The notes under the pieces are model-generated. The model saw nothing but the letters and a program-made list of their open reading frames with translations. It did not search any database and was not told where the DNA came from. DNA of 64,000 nt from Alphaproteobacteria bacterium (GTDB lineage Bacteria > Pseudomonadota > Alphaproteobacteria > RF32 > CAG-239): the NCBI GenBank assembly GCA_015062305.1, contig SUUX01000004.1, positions 1-64,000 on the forward strand, read 5' to 3'. The translations under genes and the position numbers were made by a program. This document shows positions 6,506-14,497 of this stretch, in pieces (position 1 is the stretch's first letter; every line of letters begins with the position of its first letter).

Positions 6506-7783
6506 TTATCCCAACATTTTTTCTAAATAATCTTTTTGTGGACATTCTAATCGAATTTTTCCTGCCAACAAACGCCGGCGCTTTAAACAATCCTCTGCCT
6601 TACACTGTTCTCCAGCAGGACACTCTGCTTTAATCAAAGCAACCTCCATTGCATCCATATATGGTCCCTGAAAATTTCTAATTCCATATTTAACACCCCA
6701 TTTAACAGCTTTTGCATCAATACATTTTGCTAAAATAATATTGTCAGCACCAAATTTTTCAACAAAACTCCTAAAATCTGCATCTTCATCATCAAAAGCC
6801 ATCATCGGATCCCAAAACAGCTTTATCATGTCCGGTTGCAAACGAAAAACATCTAACATTTTCAGCATATCTATAGACATTGCATCAATCAAAATCTTAT
6901 GTCCACCTTGGTGCAAAACGTCCTTTGCTTCCAGATATAAATTCAAACTATTCAACACATCCATCATCTGCACTTCTGCCACAATTTTTTGTTCATCAGT
7001 CAAAAAATTCTGCGTAAAATTAACAAATTCATTAGAAAAAACAGATGACAAATTCAAATTTAACCCTATATGTTTAGGCCAATTTTTCACATCTGCAAAC
7101 AAAAAAGAAGACAATGTTTTTTTATCCAAAGTCTGAGTTAAATACAAAAACAACCATTTGTTTGCAACCAAATCCAAATTTTTATCATACAAACGGCTCA
7201 AGTCTTTCACTGCTACAAAAAATTCTTGAAACAATGTTTTATACTTATTAGCACTCTCAAGCCTAATCACACTTTGATGTTTAATCAGCTCAGGTATATT
7301 TATGTTGTTCAAATGCTCAACAACAACATCTATCTGTGAAGCATCAATAGCATATGTATAAGATTGAGCAGAATTAGCCTGCTCTTCATTCATCATTTTA
7401 TCCAGAAAAGAATAGAATTCTACCAAATCATCTGGAAACTCATAAACCTTTGCAAAATCTTTAGTATTTTGCGCCAACAAAATAGGATCTGCTCCCAAAC
7501 ATGAACGCAACACATCTACAGCATTGTCAACTGTTTTTGATGTAATATTTTGCCCCAAAATCGCAAAATCACCATTTGTCATAACAAACAGCCCACCATT
7601 GGCCGCTCCTACCAAATCATCAAACAATCGTGATATAATTTTCACAAAAGAAGCATGCCTATGTTTAGGTTTCAACTTTGAAACACTAACATATAGCAAC
7701 GAATAATTAGTTCTACTTCTCCCTATTCGTTCCAACGTTTCAAGCAATTTACGCTCAGCTGCAAATTGTTCAACTTTTGCCAT
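6506..7783 (-). CDS. Degenerate EAL-domain protein with Cys-rich tail (first of tandem pair)
   Basis: The 425-residue paralogue of the gene at 5261-6502 has the same layout. A conserved N-terminal region (LLYVSVSKL, GGLFVMTNGDFAIL) is followed by an EAL-like domain with LNLNLSSVFS, IVAEVQMMDVL, KILIDAMSIDMLKML and KWGVKYGIRNFQGPYM. Key catalytic residues of the DDFG and EAL motifs are missing, so it is probably not an active phosphodiesterase. A C-terminal extension holds four Cys (AECPAGEQC, EDC and LECP) that could bind a metal; the paralogue lacks it. It is the first gene of a two-gene operon with no other c-di-GMP gene nearby. Confidence 0.75.
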   Translation of the reverse strand: MAKVEQFAAERKLLETLERIGRSRTNYSLLYVSVSKLKPKHRHASFVKIISRLFDDLVGAANGGLFVMTNGDFAILGQNITSKTVDNAVDVLRSCLGADPILLAQNTKDFAKVYEFPDDLVEFYSFLDKMMNEEQANSAQSYTYAIDASQIDVVVEHLNNINIPELIKHQSVIRLESANKYKTLFQEFFVAVKDLSRLYDKNLDLVANKWLFLYLTQTLDKKTLSSFLFADVKNWPKHIGLNLNLSSVFSNEFVNFTQNFLTDEQKIVAEVQMMDVLNSLNLYLEAKDVLHQGGHKILIDAMSIDMLKMLDVFRLQPDMIKLFWDPMMAFDDEDADFRSFVEKFGADNIILAKCIDAKAVKWGVKYGIRNFQGPYMDAMEVALIKAECPAGEQCKAEDCLKRRRLLAGKIRLECPQKDYLEKMLG

Positions 7784-7964
7784 AATACATGCAAACCTCT
7801 ATTTATTTCAATTTATAACATAATAAACTTGCTTTACCAGAAGAGCAAGTAAATATCTTTGTTTTTCCTAGCTAAAAAACACCATATTTCATCAAACAAA
7901 ATATTGCCTTTTTTTGTTATTTATATATAATGCTTCTCATACAATACCAATTTGGGGAAAAATA

Positions 7965-8213
7965 ATGACAACCATAATAAAAGTATGCATGGGCAGCTCA
8001 TGCTTTGCTCGTGGAAACGCCAAAAATCTACAAAAGATACAAGAATTCATCGACAAATACAATTTGGATGCAGAAGTTGAGCTATGCGGCCTCCGCTGTT
8101 GCAACAATTGCTCCAAAGGCCCAAACATCACCGTAGATAACACCGAATACAACAATATAGATACGGGTAGTCTTATCGATGTATTATTAAAACACTTCAA
8201 TATTTCAGAATAA
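7965..8213 (+). CDS. Thioredoxin-like [2Fe-2S] ferredoxin (NuoE/HydC-like)
   Basis: The 82-residue protein has the thioredoxin-like [2Fe-2S] pattern: VCMGSSCFARGN (C-x4-C) in the first loop and CGLRCCNNCSKGPNI (Cys cluster) in the second. These domains pass electrons to or from hydrogenases and NADH dehydrogenases. An in-frame upstream ATG at 7914 exists, but GGGGAAAA lies just before the ATG at 7965 and MTTIIKVCMG begins at the expected strand, so 7965 is preferred. It opens the hydrogenase operon, 13 bp before the sensory hydrogenase, and is probably its electron partner. Confidence 0.85.
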   Translation: MTTIIKVCMGSSCFARGNAKNLQKIQEFIDKYNLDAEVELCGLRCCNNCSKGPNITVDNTEYNNIDTGSLIDVLLKHFNISE

Positions 8214-8226
8214 TTGTAGGATTATC

Positions 8227-10011
8227 ATGTCAAACAGAGAATTCCCCATCCACACTGTCCAAACAGATTGTCAAGACTGCTACAAATGTGTACGCAGATG
8301 TCCGGTAAAAGCAATAAAAATAGAAGACAACTCAGCTATGATTGTCTCAGATCTGTGCATAGCTTGCGGAACATGTTACAAAGTTTGCCCTGCTAAAGCC
8401 AAACAACCCAGAGACGATTTAGCCAGAGCCAAATATTTAGCATCATCAAACAAAGAAATTTATGTTTCTTTAGCTCCATCATGGATTACAGATTTTCCGG
8501 GCATTTCTGCAGAACAAATGGTTGCCGCAATTCGCAAACTTGGTATCAGAGGCGTAAGCGAAACCGCCCTCGGAGCTCAAGAAGTTACAGCCCAAACAGC
8601 CAAAGTCTTAAAAGATTCACATTCAAAAAACGAAAAAAAACTGTTTATATCTACTGCATGTCCGGCTGTTGTTGAATATATAGAAAAATATCTTCCGGAG
8701 CTGACACCCAATTTAGCGAATATTGCATCTCCGCTAATCACACATTGCCGCATGCTCAAAGACAAGTTTGGTTCACACATAGAAACCATTTTCGTTGGCC
8801 CTTGTATTGCAAAAAAATTTGAAGCAGATCGCCATCCAGATCTTTTAAGTGTCGCCATAAGTTTTTCCGATTTACGCCAATGGTTTAAAGAAGCTGGCAT
8901 AAACCCATCTTCTCTCACTCCCGGCGTTTACGATGTTTTTGTTCCAAAAAGATCAGAAGAAGGTAATATTTATCCTATAGAAGGTGGAATGTTAGAGACT
9001 CTTAAGGCCTACAAACTAAGCGACGAAATATACACATCACAAATAACCGGCATTTACAGTATTCAAGATGAATTGTCCAACCTAGATCCCGACAATCTGG
9101 ATCGCACAACCTTTTTAGAATGTTTGGCTTGCTATGGCGGTTGTGTTTCTGGCCCTTGCACCAACAATAAAAGTTCCGGACTTCAAAAAAGAATAGACAT
9201 CTTAAAACAAACATCTTTTAGTAAAGATTCTGGCAAACGCAAGCCTCAGTACAACATAAACATCAATTATCGAGCTCAAAACATGCCAACTCAAGATCAA
9301 AATTTTGATGAGGCAGCAATAAGAAAAGTCCTAACCAAAATAGGCAAATCATCTGCAGAAGATGAGCTGAATTGTGGTGGCTGCGGTTATGATACTTGTC
9401 GCAATTTTGCCAAAGCCCTAATCCAAGGCAAAGCAGAGCCTGAAATGTGTGTATCTCACATGAAAGAACAAGCCCAGCGCAAAGCTAATGCTCTTATTCG
9501 CTGTATCCCATCTCCTATTGTTATTGCCGATTCTAAATTAAATATTATTGAATACAATGAAGAGTTCAGAGATACATTTTGGAATGAAGAAGAACACTCA
9601 GATATATATGATTACAACAATCTCAACGGAGCCAATCTAAGAGATTTCATCAGTTTCACCAATCTATTCTCTGCTTCATTAGATTTAGAACAAGACATCC
9701 ATAAAGAACACGTCCGCCACGAAGATAAAATGTTTGATGTTGTAGTCTTCAACATAGATAAAAAGCAAAGTGTCGGAGGAATTATAGAAGACGTTACAAA
9801 TTCAGAAATGCACAAAGAAAAAATAGCAGCCAGAGCTAAAGAGGTCATTCAAAAGAACTTGGCCACAGTACAACAAATTGCCTGCACATTAGGAGAACAC
9901 ATGGCAGAAACCGAAGTTCTTTTGCGTTCCATTGCCAAAGACTATGCCGCCGATGAACTAGAAGCATCTGATATACAGATTCGCACCAATTCTTCAGAAA
10001 ACAGGTCTTAA
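8227..10011 (+). CDS. Sensory group C [FeFe] hydrogenase with PAS domain (HydS/HsfB-like)
   Basis: The 594-residue protein reads, in order: two [4Fe-4S] clusters (Cys 15/18/21/25 and 44/47/50/54), the H-cluster domain, a second Fe-S domain (Cys 383/386 and following, CGGCGYDTC) and a PAS domain (about 415-520). H-cluster motifs are STACP (Cys 145), VGPCIAKKFE (Cys 193) and ECLACYGGC (Cys 299/302/306). The proton-relay Cys of catalytic enzymes (TSCCP) is Ala here, as in known sensory enzymes, so slow turnover and H2 sensing are likely. It is followed after 3 bp by a SpoIIE phosphatase, the arrangement of the phosphatase-linked group C3. It is cytoplasmic. The N-terminal half could be confused with a catalytic enzyme, but the PAS tail and neighbours argue otherwise. 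Confidence 0.9.
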   Translation: MSNREFPIHTVQTDCQDCYKCVRRCPVKAIKIEDNSAMIVSDLCIACGTCYKVCPAKAKQPRDDLARAKYLASSNKEIYVSLAPSWITDFPGISAEQMVAAIRKLGIRGVSETALGAQEVTAQTAKVLKDSHSKNEKKLFISTACPAVVEYIEKYLPELTPNLANIASPLITHCRMLKDKFGSHIETIFVGPCIAKKFEADRHPDLLSVAISFSDLRQWFKEAGINPSSLTPGVYDVFVPKRSEEGNIYPIEGGMLETLKAYKLSDEIYTSQITGIYSIQDELSNLDPDNLDRTTFLECLACYGGCVSGPCTNNKSSGLQKRIDILKQTSFSKDSGKRKPQYNININYRAQNMPTQDQNFDEAAIRKVLTKIGKSSAEDELNCGGCGYDTCRNFAKALIQGKAEPEMCVSHMKEQAQRKANALIRCIPSPIVIADSKLNIIEYNEEFRDTFWNEEEHSDIYDYNNLNGANLRDFISFTNLFSASLDLEQDIHKEHVRHEDKMFDVVVFNIDKKQSVGGIIEDVTNSEMHKEKIAARAKEVIQKNLATVQQIACTLGEHMAETEVLLRSIAKDYAADELEASDIQIRTNSSENRS

Positions 10012-10014
10012 CCC

Positions 10015-11190
10015 ATGAACAACTCCTTATACATAGAAATAGGCTCTGCTCAACAACAAAAATTCGGTGAAGATTGTTTTGGCGACACCATCTTTTCAAA
10101 GAAAATACCGGATGAAAGACGTATAATTTCCATTTTATCAGATGGTTTAGGTAGTGGTGTAAAAGCAAATATCCTCTCTTCCATGACCACACGCATGGCC
10201 ATGAAGTTTGTTGAGAGCAATATGGAGCTGGCTCGCTCCTCTGAAATCATGATGGACGCCCTTCCTATTTGTCAGGTTCGTAAAATCAGCTACGCTACAT
10301 TTTCCGTTGTTGATACTGAATTAGAAGGCAAAACCCGTGTGTTTGAAATGGACAACCCTCCATTTATTCTTCTCAGAGGCGATAAACCCGTAAACGTGCG
10401 TTACAGAGAAATATCCTCTCCCAGATGGAAAGAACGCACCATAAACATTGCTCAGATGACCAATCAAGAAGAAGACCGTATCATTCTAATATCTGATGGT
10501 GTCAGTCAGGCCGGTTTAGGCAACCGCCAATATCCCCTTGGTTGGCAACGTCAAGGCTGCTTGAATTTTGCCCTTGAGAAAGTTCATAAAAACCCCCATA
10601 TCTCAGCTCATGAGCTTGCCAATGCCATTGTACAAGAAGCTCTTAGCAAAGAGGTTGCTCATCATGCCGGAGATGATATCAGCTGTGTTGTACTATATTT
10701 CCGCAAGCCTCGTAAACTCTTGGTTCTCACCGGCCCTCCTTTTGAAGAAAGCAGAGACAAAGAATTTGCAGAACTCGTCGCTGATTATGACGGAAAAACC
10801 GTAATTTGTGGGGGAACAACTGCCAATATTGTAGAAAGAGAACTTTGTCTCAAATGTGAAATAGATAAGACATCTTTTGATCTCAAAATTCCCATGTGTT
10901 CTACCATGAATGGCGTAGATTTAGTTACAGAAGGAATTTTAACCTTGACTGATGTGTATCGTATGCTAAAAGAAGGCATAGATACAGACAAAAACAACGG
11001 CGCCACTCGTTTGGCAAAAATGTTACTTGACAGCGACAAAATTGATTTTGTTGTTGGCACCAAAATAAACATTGCACATCAAGATCCCAATTTGCCAATA
11101 GAATTAGAAATTCGCCGCAACATTGTCAAAAAGATTTTCCGCATACTGCAGGACAAATACTTAAAAGAAATTAGTGTCAGATACATATAG
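10015..11190 (+). CDS. SpoIIE-family (PP2C) phosphatase linked to sensory hydrogenase
   Basis: The 391-residue protein has a PP2C/SpoIIE domain in residues 1-235. Metal-binding motifs are ILSDGLGSG (about residues 40-48), LISDGVSQAGLG, and HHAGDDISCVVLYF. The last 150 residues (from RKLLVLTGPP) form a separate region I cannot assign, with VICGGTTANI in it, probably specific to hydrogenase-linked phosphatases. The protein should dephosphorylate a Ser/Thr-phosphorylated partner in response to the redox or H2 state read by the upstream hydrogenase. No matching anti-sigma factor or anti-anti-sigma factor is in the window, so the target is unknown. The start is 3 bp after the hydrogenase stop, implying translational coupling. 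Confidence 0.88.
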   Translation: MNNSLYIEIGSAQQQKFGEDCFGDTIFSKKIPDERRIISILSDGLGSGVKANILSSMTTRMAMKFVESNMELARSSEIMMDALPICQVRKISYATFSVVDTELEGKTRVFEMDNPPFILLRGDKPVNVRYREISSPRWKERTINIAQMTNQEEDRIILISDGVSQAGLGNRQYPLGWQRQGCLNFALEKVHKNPHISAHELANAIVQEALSKEVAHHAGDDISCVVLYFRKPRKLLVLTGPPFEESRDKEFAELVADYDGKTVICGGTTANIVERELCLKCEIDKTSFDLKIPMCSTMNGVDLVTEGILTLTDVYRMLKEGIDTDKNNGATRLAKMLLDSDKIDFVVGTKINIAHQDPNLPIELEIRRNIVKKIFRILQDKYLKEISVRYI

Positions 11191-11204
11191 AAAGGACCTA
11201 CCAC

Positions 11205-11465
11205 ATGAATAAAATAAAAGTAAGAATTTGTGTTGGAACATCTTGTTTTGTAATGGGTTCTGCCCAAATTCAATCACTTGAATTTAATGCTCCAACAGAT
11301 ATCGCCGATAAAATAGAAATTATAGAAGAACGTTGCATGGGACTCTGCAAAGACATTACCCACAAGTACAACCGTGGTCCATTTGTTTTTGTAGATGATG
11401 AGCTTGTTGAAGAAGCCTCATACGAAAAAGTTGTTGCCAAGATTAGAGAAAAAATAAAAGAATAA
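11205..11465 (+). CDS. Thioredoxin-like [2Fe-2S] protein, second in operon
   Basis: The 86-residue protein has RICVGTSCFVMGS (C-x4-C) near the start and ERCMGLCKD later, the four Cys of a thioredoxin-fold [2Fe-2S] ferredoxin related to NuoE and HydC. It lies between the phosphatase and the group B hydrogenase with short gaps (14 and 15 bp) and an AAGGA Shine-Dalgarno, so it probably transfers electrons for the hydrogenase downstream. It differs from the first ferredoxin of the operon in its second Cys loop, suggesting distinct partners. Confidence 0.85.
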   Translation: MNKIKVRICVGTSCFVMGSAQIQSLEFNAPTDIADKIEIIEERCMGLCKDITHKYNRGPFVFVDDELVEEASYEKVVAKIREKIKE

Positions 11466-11480
11466 GGAAGAAATAACAAT

Positions 11481-12941
11481 ATGCTAATACCCAAAAATAA
11501 CGCCAACCTGATGCGCACCAAAATTCTTATCAAGTTGGCAGAAAGTTACCTCGAAAATAAATTTGAAGATGCAGATAGAATTCCTCTGTCTCTTCGTCCT
11601 AAAGACGGTGAAGTAAGTCGTTGTTGTGTATACAAAGACAGAGCTGTTTTAAAATATCGTTGCATGGCAGGCCTCGGCCATTGCCCTGAAGAAGAAGTTG
11701 ACGAACTGACTTCTCTAAAAGAATATGGACAAGAAGCTCTCAAACGCACACAAGCACCAAAAAACAAACTTTCCGTAATTGATGTTGCCTGCTCTGCATG
11801 CATCAAATCACAATATGTTATTACAGACGTTTGCCGCGGGTGTTTTGCACAACCATGCCGCCTAAATTGTCCTAAACAAGCAATTAGTATAGTTAATGGC
11901 AGAGCACACATAGACCCAGATCTGTGTGTAAATTGTGGCAAATGCTACGAAGTCTGCCCATACCACTCTGTAGTAAAAATCCCTGTTCCTTGTGAAGAAG
12001 CTTGCCCGGTAGGAGCAATTACCAAAGATGAACACGGTAAAGAACATATCGATACAGAAAAATGTATTTCTTGTGGCAAATGTCTAGCCTCTTGCCCATT
12101 TGGAGCTATTGTTGAGCGCTCACAAATGATAGATGTAATAAAACAAATCAAAGAAACAGATAAGAAAGTTATTGCCATGTTGGCCCCTGCCATTGCCGGA
12201 CAATTTCCTGGTTCTTTAAATAATTTGGCCGGAGCCCTCAAAAAATTTGGATTCTCCGATGTGATTGAAGTTGCCGTTGGAGCAGACATCACCACTCAAA
12301 AAGAAGCTGCCGAATTTATAGAACGTATGGAAGCTGGACAACCTTTCATGACAACCTCATGCTGCCCAGCATATTACCGAGCAACACAAGTTCACTTGCC
12401 AGAAATTCGTCCTTTTGTTTCAGAAACCAGAACTCCGATGTATTACACCGCAGAGCTAATGAAACAAGAACAACCGGATTGCATTACCGTATTCGTTGGC
12501 CCTTGCTTAGCCAAGCGTGCAGAAGCAGAAACAGATTCCAACGTTGACTATGTTCTCACCTTTGAAGAACTTGGAGCAATGCTAGTTGCATCTGGTATCA
12601 ATGTCGATGAATGTGAAGAAATCCCATTTGGCAAAATATCTCATGCTCAAGGTCGTCTATTCCCTGTTAGCGGAGGCGTTGCCGGAGCAGTAGCAGATAT
12701 GGTTAATGGAAAAGCAGACTTCCGTCCCGAAAAGATTGATGGCTTGACCAAAGAAAATATCAAACTATTAAAACGTTATGCAGCCAAAGGCGGAGAAAGC
12801 AATATGCTAGAAGTAATGTGTTGTGAAGGCGGTTGCGTTTCCGGTCCTGGATGTATCGCTCTCTCCAAAAGAGCCGCCCGTGCTGTCGATGCTTATGCCA
12901 AAGAAGGCGAACAGCTCACTCCAGAAACAAAAATTGTATAA
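11481..12941 (+). CDS. Group B monomeric [FeFe] hydrogenase
   Basis: The 486-residue protein has an N-terminal region with CSAC and CRGCFAQPC Cys motifs, then two classical [4Fe-4S] repeats (CVNCGKCYEVCP and CISCGKCLASCP) and the H-cluster domain. Active-site motifs are TTSCCPAYYRA, VGPCLAKRAEAE and EVMCCEGGCVSGPGC. Unlike the sensory enzyme, the proton-relay Cys is kept (SCCP), so it should be catalytic. The arrangement matches the group B family, whose physiological role is poorly known; electron input from ferredoxin and H2 evolution or uptake are inferred. It requires HydE, HydF and HydG for maturation; only HydF is in the window (46935-48149). It ends the operon, followed by a strong terminator. 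Confidence 0.92.
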   Translation: MLIPKNNANLMRTKILIKLAESYLENKFEDADRIPLSLRPKDGEVSRCCVYKDRAVLKYRCMAGLGHCPEEEVDELTSLKEYGQEALKRTQAPKNKLSVIDVACSACIKSQYVITDVCRGCFAQPCRLNCPKQAISIVNGRAHIDPDLCVNCGKCYEVCPYHSVVKIPVPCEEACPVGAITKDEHGKEHIDTEKCISCGKCLASCPFGAIVERSQMIDVIKQIKETDKKVIAMLAPAIAGQFPGSLNNLAGALKKFGFSDVIEVAVGADITTQKEAAEFIERMEAGQPFMTTSCCPAYYRATQVHLPEIRPFVSETRTPMYYTAELMKQEQPDCITVFVGPCLAKRAEAETDSNVDYVLTFEELGAMLVASGINVDECEEIPFGKISHAQGRLFPVSGGVAGAVADMVNGKADFRPEKIDGLTKENIKLLKRYAAKGGESNMLEVMCCEGGCVSGPGCIALSKRAARAVDAYAKEGEQLTPETKIV

Positions 12942-12960
12942 CATATTACATCTCACAAAA

Positions 12961-12988
12961 AAACTCCGAATAAAATCGGAGTTTTTTT
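12961..12988 (+). terminator. Terminator of the hydrogenase operon
   Basis: AACTCCGA / TCGGAGTT (12962-12969 with 12976-12983) is followed by seven T. It lies 20 bp after the stop of the group B hydrogenase. Confidence 0.9.
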
Positions 12989-13142
12989 GGTGCTATCCGA
13001 TTCTTACCATGGTTTCAAAACACAAAAAATGTTGACTTTATTAAAATAAAACTGTATTTCCTTTTTCACATGTTGTATACTAAACACCTAAGGTATAAAT
13101 ATATCCTTAGTGCTTTAATAATATTTTATGCAAGGAAGAATT

Positions 13143-13706
13143 ATGAAAATTACATTATCAGGCAACCAAGTTGATATCGGAGACAGACTCCGTAATCATG
13201 TTGAAGAAAACATTCTTAACGCAGTAAACAAATATTTTCCAGCTCCAATAAGCTGCAGTGTTACTTTCACCAAAGTAAAAGACAGCTTCAACGCTGATGT
13301 AACAGTTCATCCTGCTAAAAACATCATTCTCAAAGGCACAGGTAGCGCTGGTGACCCATATTCAGCCTTTGATGCAGCAAACGAACACATTGCAACTCGT
13401 TTGCGTCGTCACAAAACAAAATTGAACGATCACAAAGGTAAACCAGGCTTTGCAGAAATTGCCAACGAGGCCGTATTCTCTCTCAACGAAGAAGCTGAAG
13501 AGATTGACATTGATGATGCACCTCTCACAATTGCTGAGCTGGAAGCCAACATCCCTGTTTGCACAGTATCAGAGGCGGTTATGTATATGGACTTGAACAA
13601 TGAAGTAGCTCTAATGTTCAAAAACGTAGCCAATGATAAATTCAACATGGTATACCGCCGTAAAGATGGCAACATTGGCTGGGTTGAACCAAAAACTGAA
13701 AATTAA
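13143..13706 (+). CDS. hpf: Long-form ribosome hibernation promoting factor
   Basis: The 187-residue protein has an N-terminal S30AE/RaiA domain (ITLSGNQVDIGDRLRNHV, then the basic helix TRLRRHKTKLNDH) and a C-terminal dimerisation domain (SEAVMYMDLNNEVALMFKN and NMVYRRKDGNIGWVEP). Long HPF dimerises 70S ribosomes into inactive 100S particles in stationary phase. The ATG at 13143 is preceded by AAGGAAG at good spacing; the in-frame ATG at 13128 would put the Shine-Dalgarno inside the gene. ptsN follows 16 bp downstream, the usual alphaproteobacterial neighbourhood. Confidence 0.95.
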   Translation: MKITLSGNQVDIGDRLRNHVEENILNAVNKYFPAPISCSVTFTKVKDSFNADVTVHPAKNIILKGTGSAGDPYSAFDAANEHIATRLRRHKTKLNDHKGKPGFAEIANEAVFSLNEEAEEIDIDDAPLTIAELEANIPVCTVSEAVMYMDLNNEVALMFKNVANDKFNMVYRRKDGNIGWVEPKTEN

Positions 13707-13722
13707 TTTAGAGGCAAATTCG

Positions 13723-14166
13723 ATGAATATTTCTGACATAATGACCGAAAAAAATTTCTTTCTCGGCATTAGAGCCAACAACAAAAGAGAGTTCCTACAA
13801 GAACTATCCAACCGAGCCGCGGAACTTACAGGATTAGATTCTCGCACTATTTTTGAAACATTCCTAGAGCGTGAAAATCTTGGATCCACAGGCTTTGGCG
13901 GGGGAAGTGCCCTCCCTCACGGACGTTTTGAAGGTTTAGATAAAGTATATGCAATCTTTGCCAAACCATCAAATCCCCTAGACTTTGACGCCATAGACAA
14001 CAAACCTGTAGATATGGTATTTGCTCTTCTTTCTCCAGAAGACAGCGGAGCAGATCATCTTACAGCTCTAGCAAAACTTTCTCGCATTCTTAAAGATGAA
14101 AGTTTATGCAAAAAATTGCGTCAAATACATCGACCGATAGAAATATTCGCCCTAATAAACGAATAA
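13723..14166 (+). CDS. ptsN: Nitrogen-PTS EIIA component
   Basis: The 147-residue EIIA(Ntr) protein has the phosphorylated His in GSALPHGR at residue 66 and the conserved ENLGSTGFGGG before it. In the nitrogen phosphotransfer system (PtsP-PtsO-PtsN) it is a regulator, affecting K+ uptake and stress responses, rather than a sugar transporter. The ATG at 13723 gives the canonical length and follows a GAGG Shine-Dalgarno; a longer in-frame extension would run into hpf. It is co-transcribed with hpf, an arrangement conserved in proteobacteria near rpoN, although rpoN is not present here. Confidence 0.93.
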   Translation: MNISDIMTEKNFFLGIRANNKREFLQELSNRAAELTGLDSRTIFETFLERENLGSTGFGGGSALPHGRFEGLDKVYAIFAKPSNPLDFDAIDNKPVDMVFALLSPEDSGADHLTALAKLSRILKDESLCKKLRQIHRPIEIFALINE

Positions 14167-14168
14167 AT

Positions 14169-14190
14169 TGAGGCCCCGAAAGGGGCCTCA
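14169..14190. terminator. Hairpin between convergent ptsN and DUF1150 gene
   Basis: A perfect GC-rich hairpin TGAGGCCCC-GAAA-GGGGCCTCA sits between the two convergent genes. The T-runs are weak on both sides, so it may act as a terminator for both or as an mRNA stabiliser. Confidence 0.65.
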
Positions 14191-14205
14191 CCATTTGCAT
14201 ATAGA

Positions 14206-14418
14206 CTAATGAACACTACACGGCTCTAAATCATTCTGCCTTGCAACCACAAAAGCAAATTCTCTAGAGTCTGTTGCTGCAATCCTTTCGCCTTCCGCAT
14301 CGTAAATTAACCACAGTTTCTTTCCATCATATACATCTTGTTTAATAAAAGCAGAATGTTCATTTTCCCAAAACTGAAAATCTTCTGCAACATTCCAATC
14401 AGATACTTTTTTTACCAT
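14206..14418 (-). CDS. DUF1150 family protein
   Basis: The 70-residue protein ends in the DUF1150 signature: LWLIYDAEGERIA, then FAFVVARQNDLEPCSVH (family pattern A-A-R-Q-H-D-L-x-P-x-S-V-H). DUF1150 proteins are almost restricted to alphaproteobacteria and have no known function; they are often near small heat-shock or stress genes. A longer frame starts at 14439, but AAGGAAG lies inside it at good distance from the ATG at 14418, so the shorter form is chosen. It is convergent with ptsN. Confidence 0.85.
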   Translation of the reverse strand: MVKKVSDWNVAEDFQFWENEHSAFIKQDVYDGKKLWLIYDAEGERIAATDSREFAFVVARQNDLEPCSVH

Positions 14419-14497
14419 TATTTCTTCCTTATTTATCATTTAGAAACATTTTACATATAATAATATTAAATATTAACTAACAAAATAAGGCACTGCT

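Noticed and set aside
8227..10011. Annotation as NADH-dependent or electron-bifurcating hydrogenase subunit HydA
   Set aside because: The altered STACP motif, PAS domain and linked SpoIIE phosphatase indicate a sensory enzyme, and no HydB-like flavin subunit is present.
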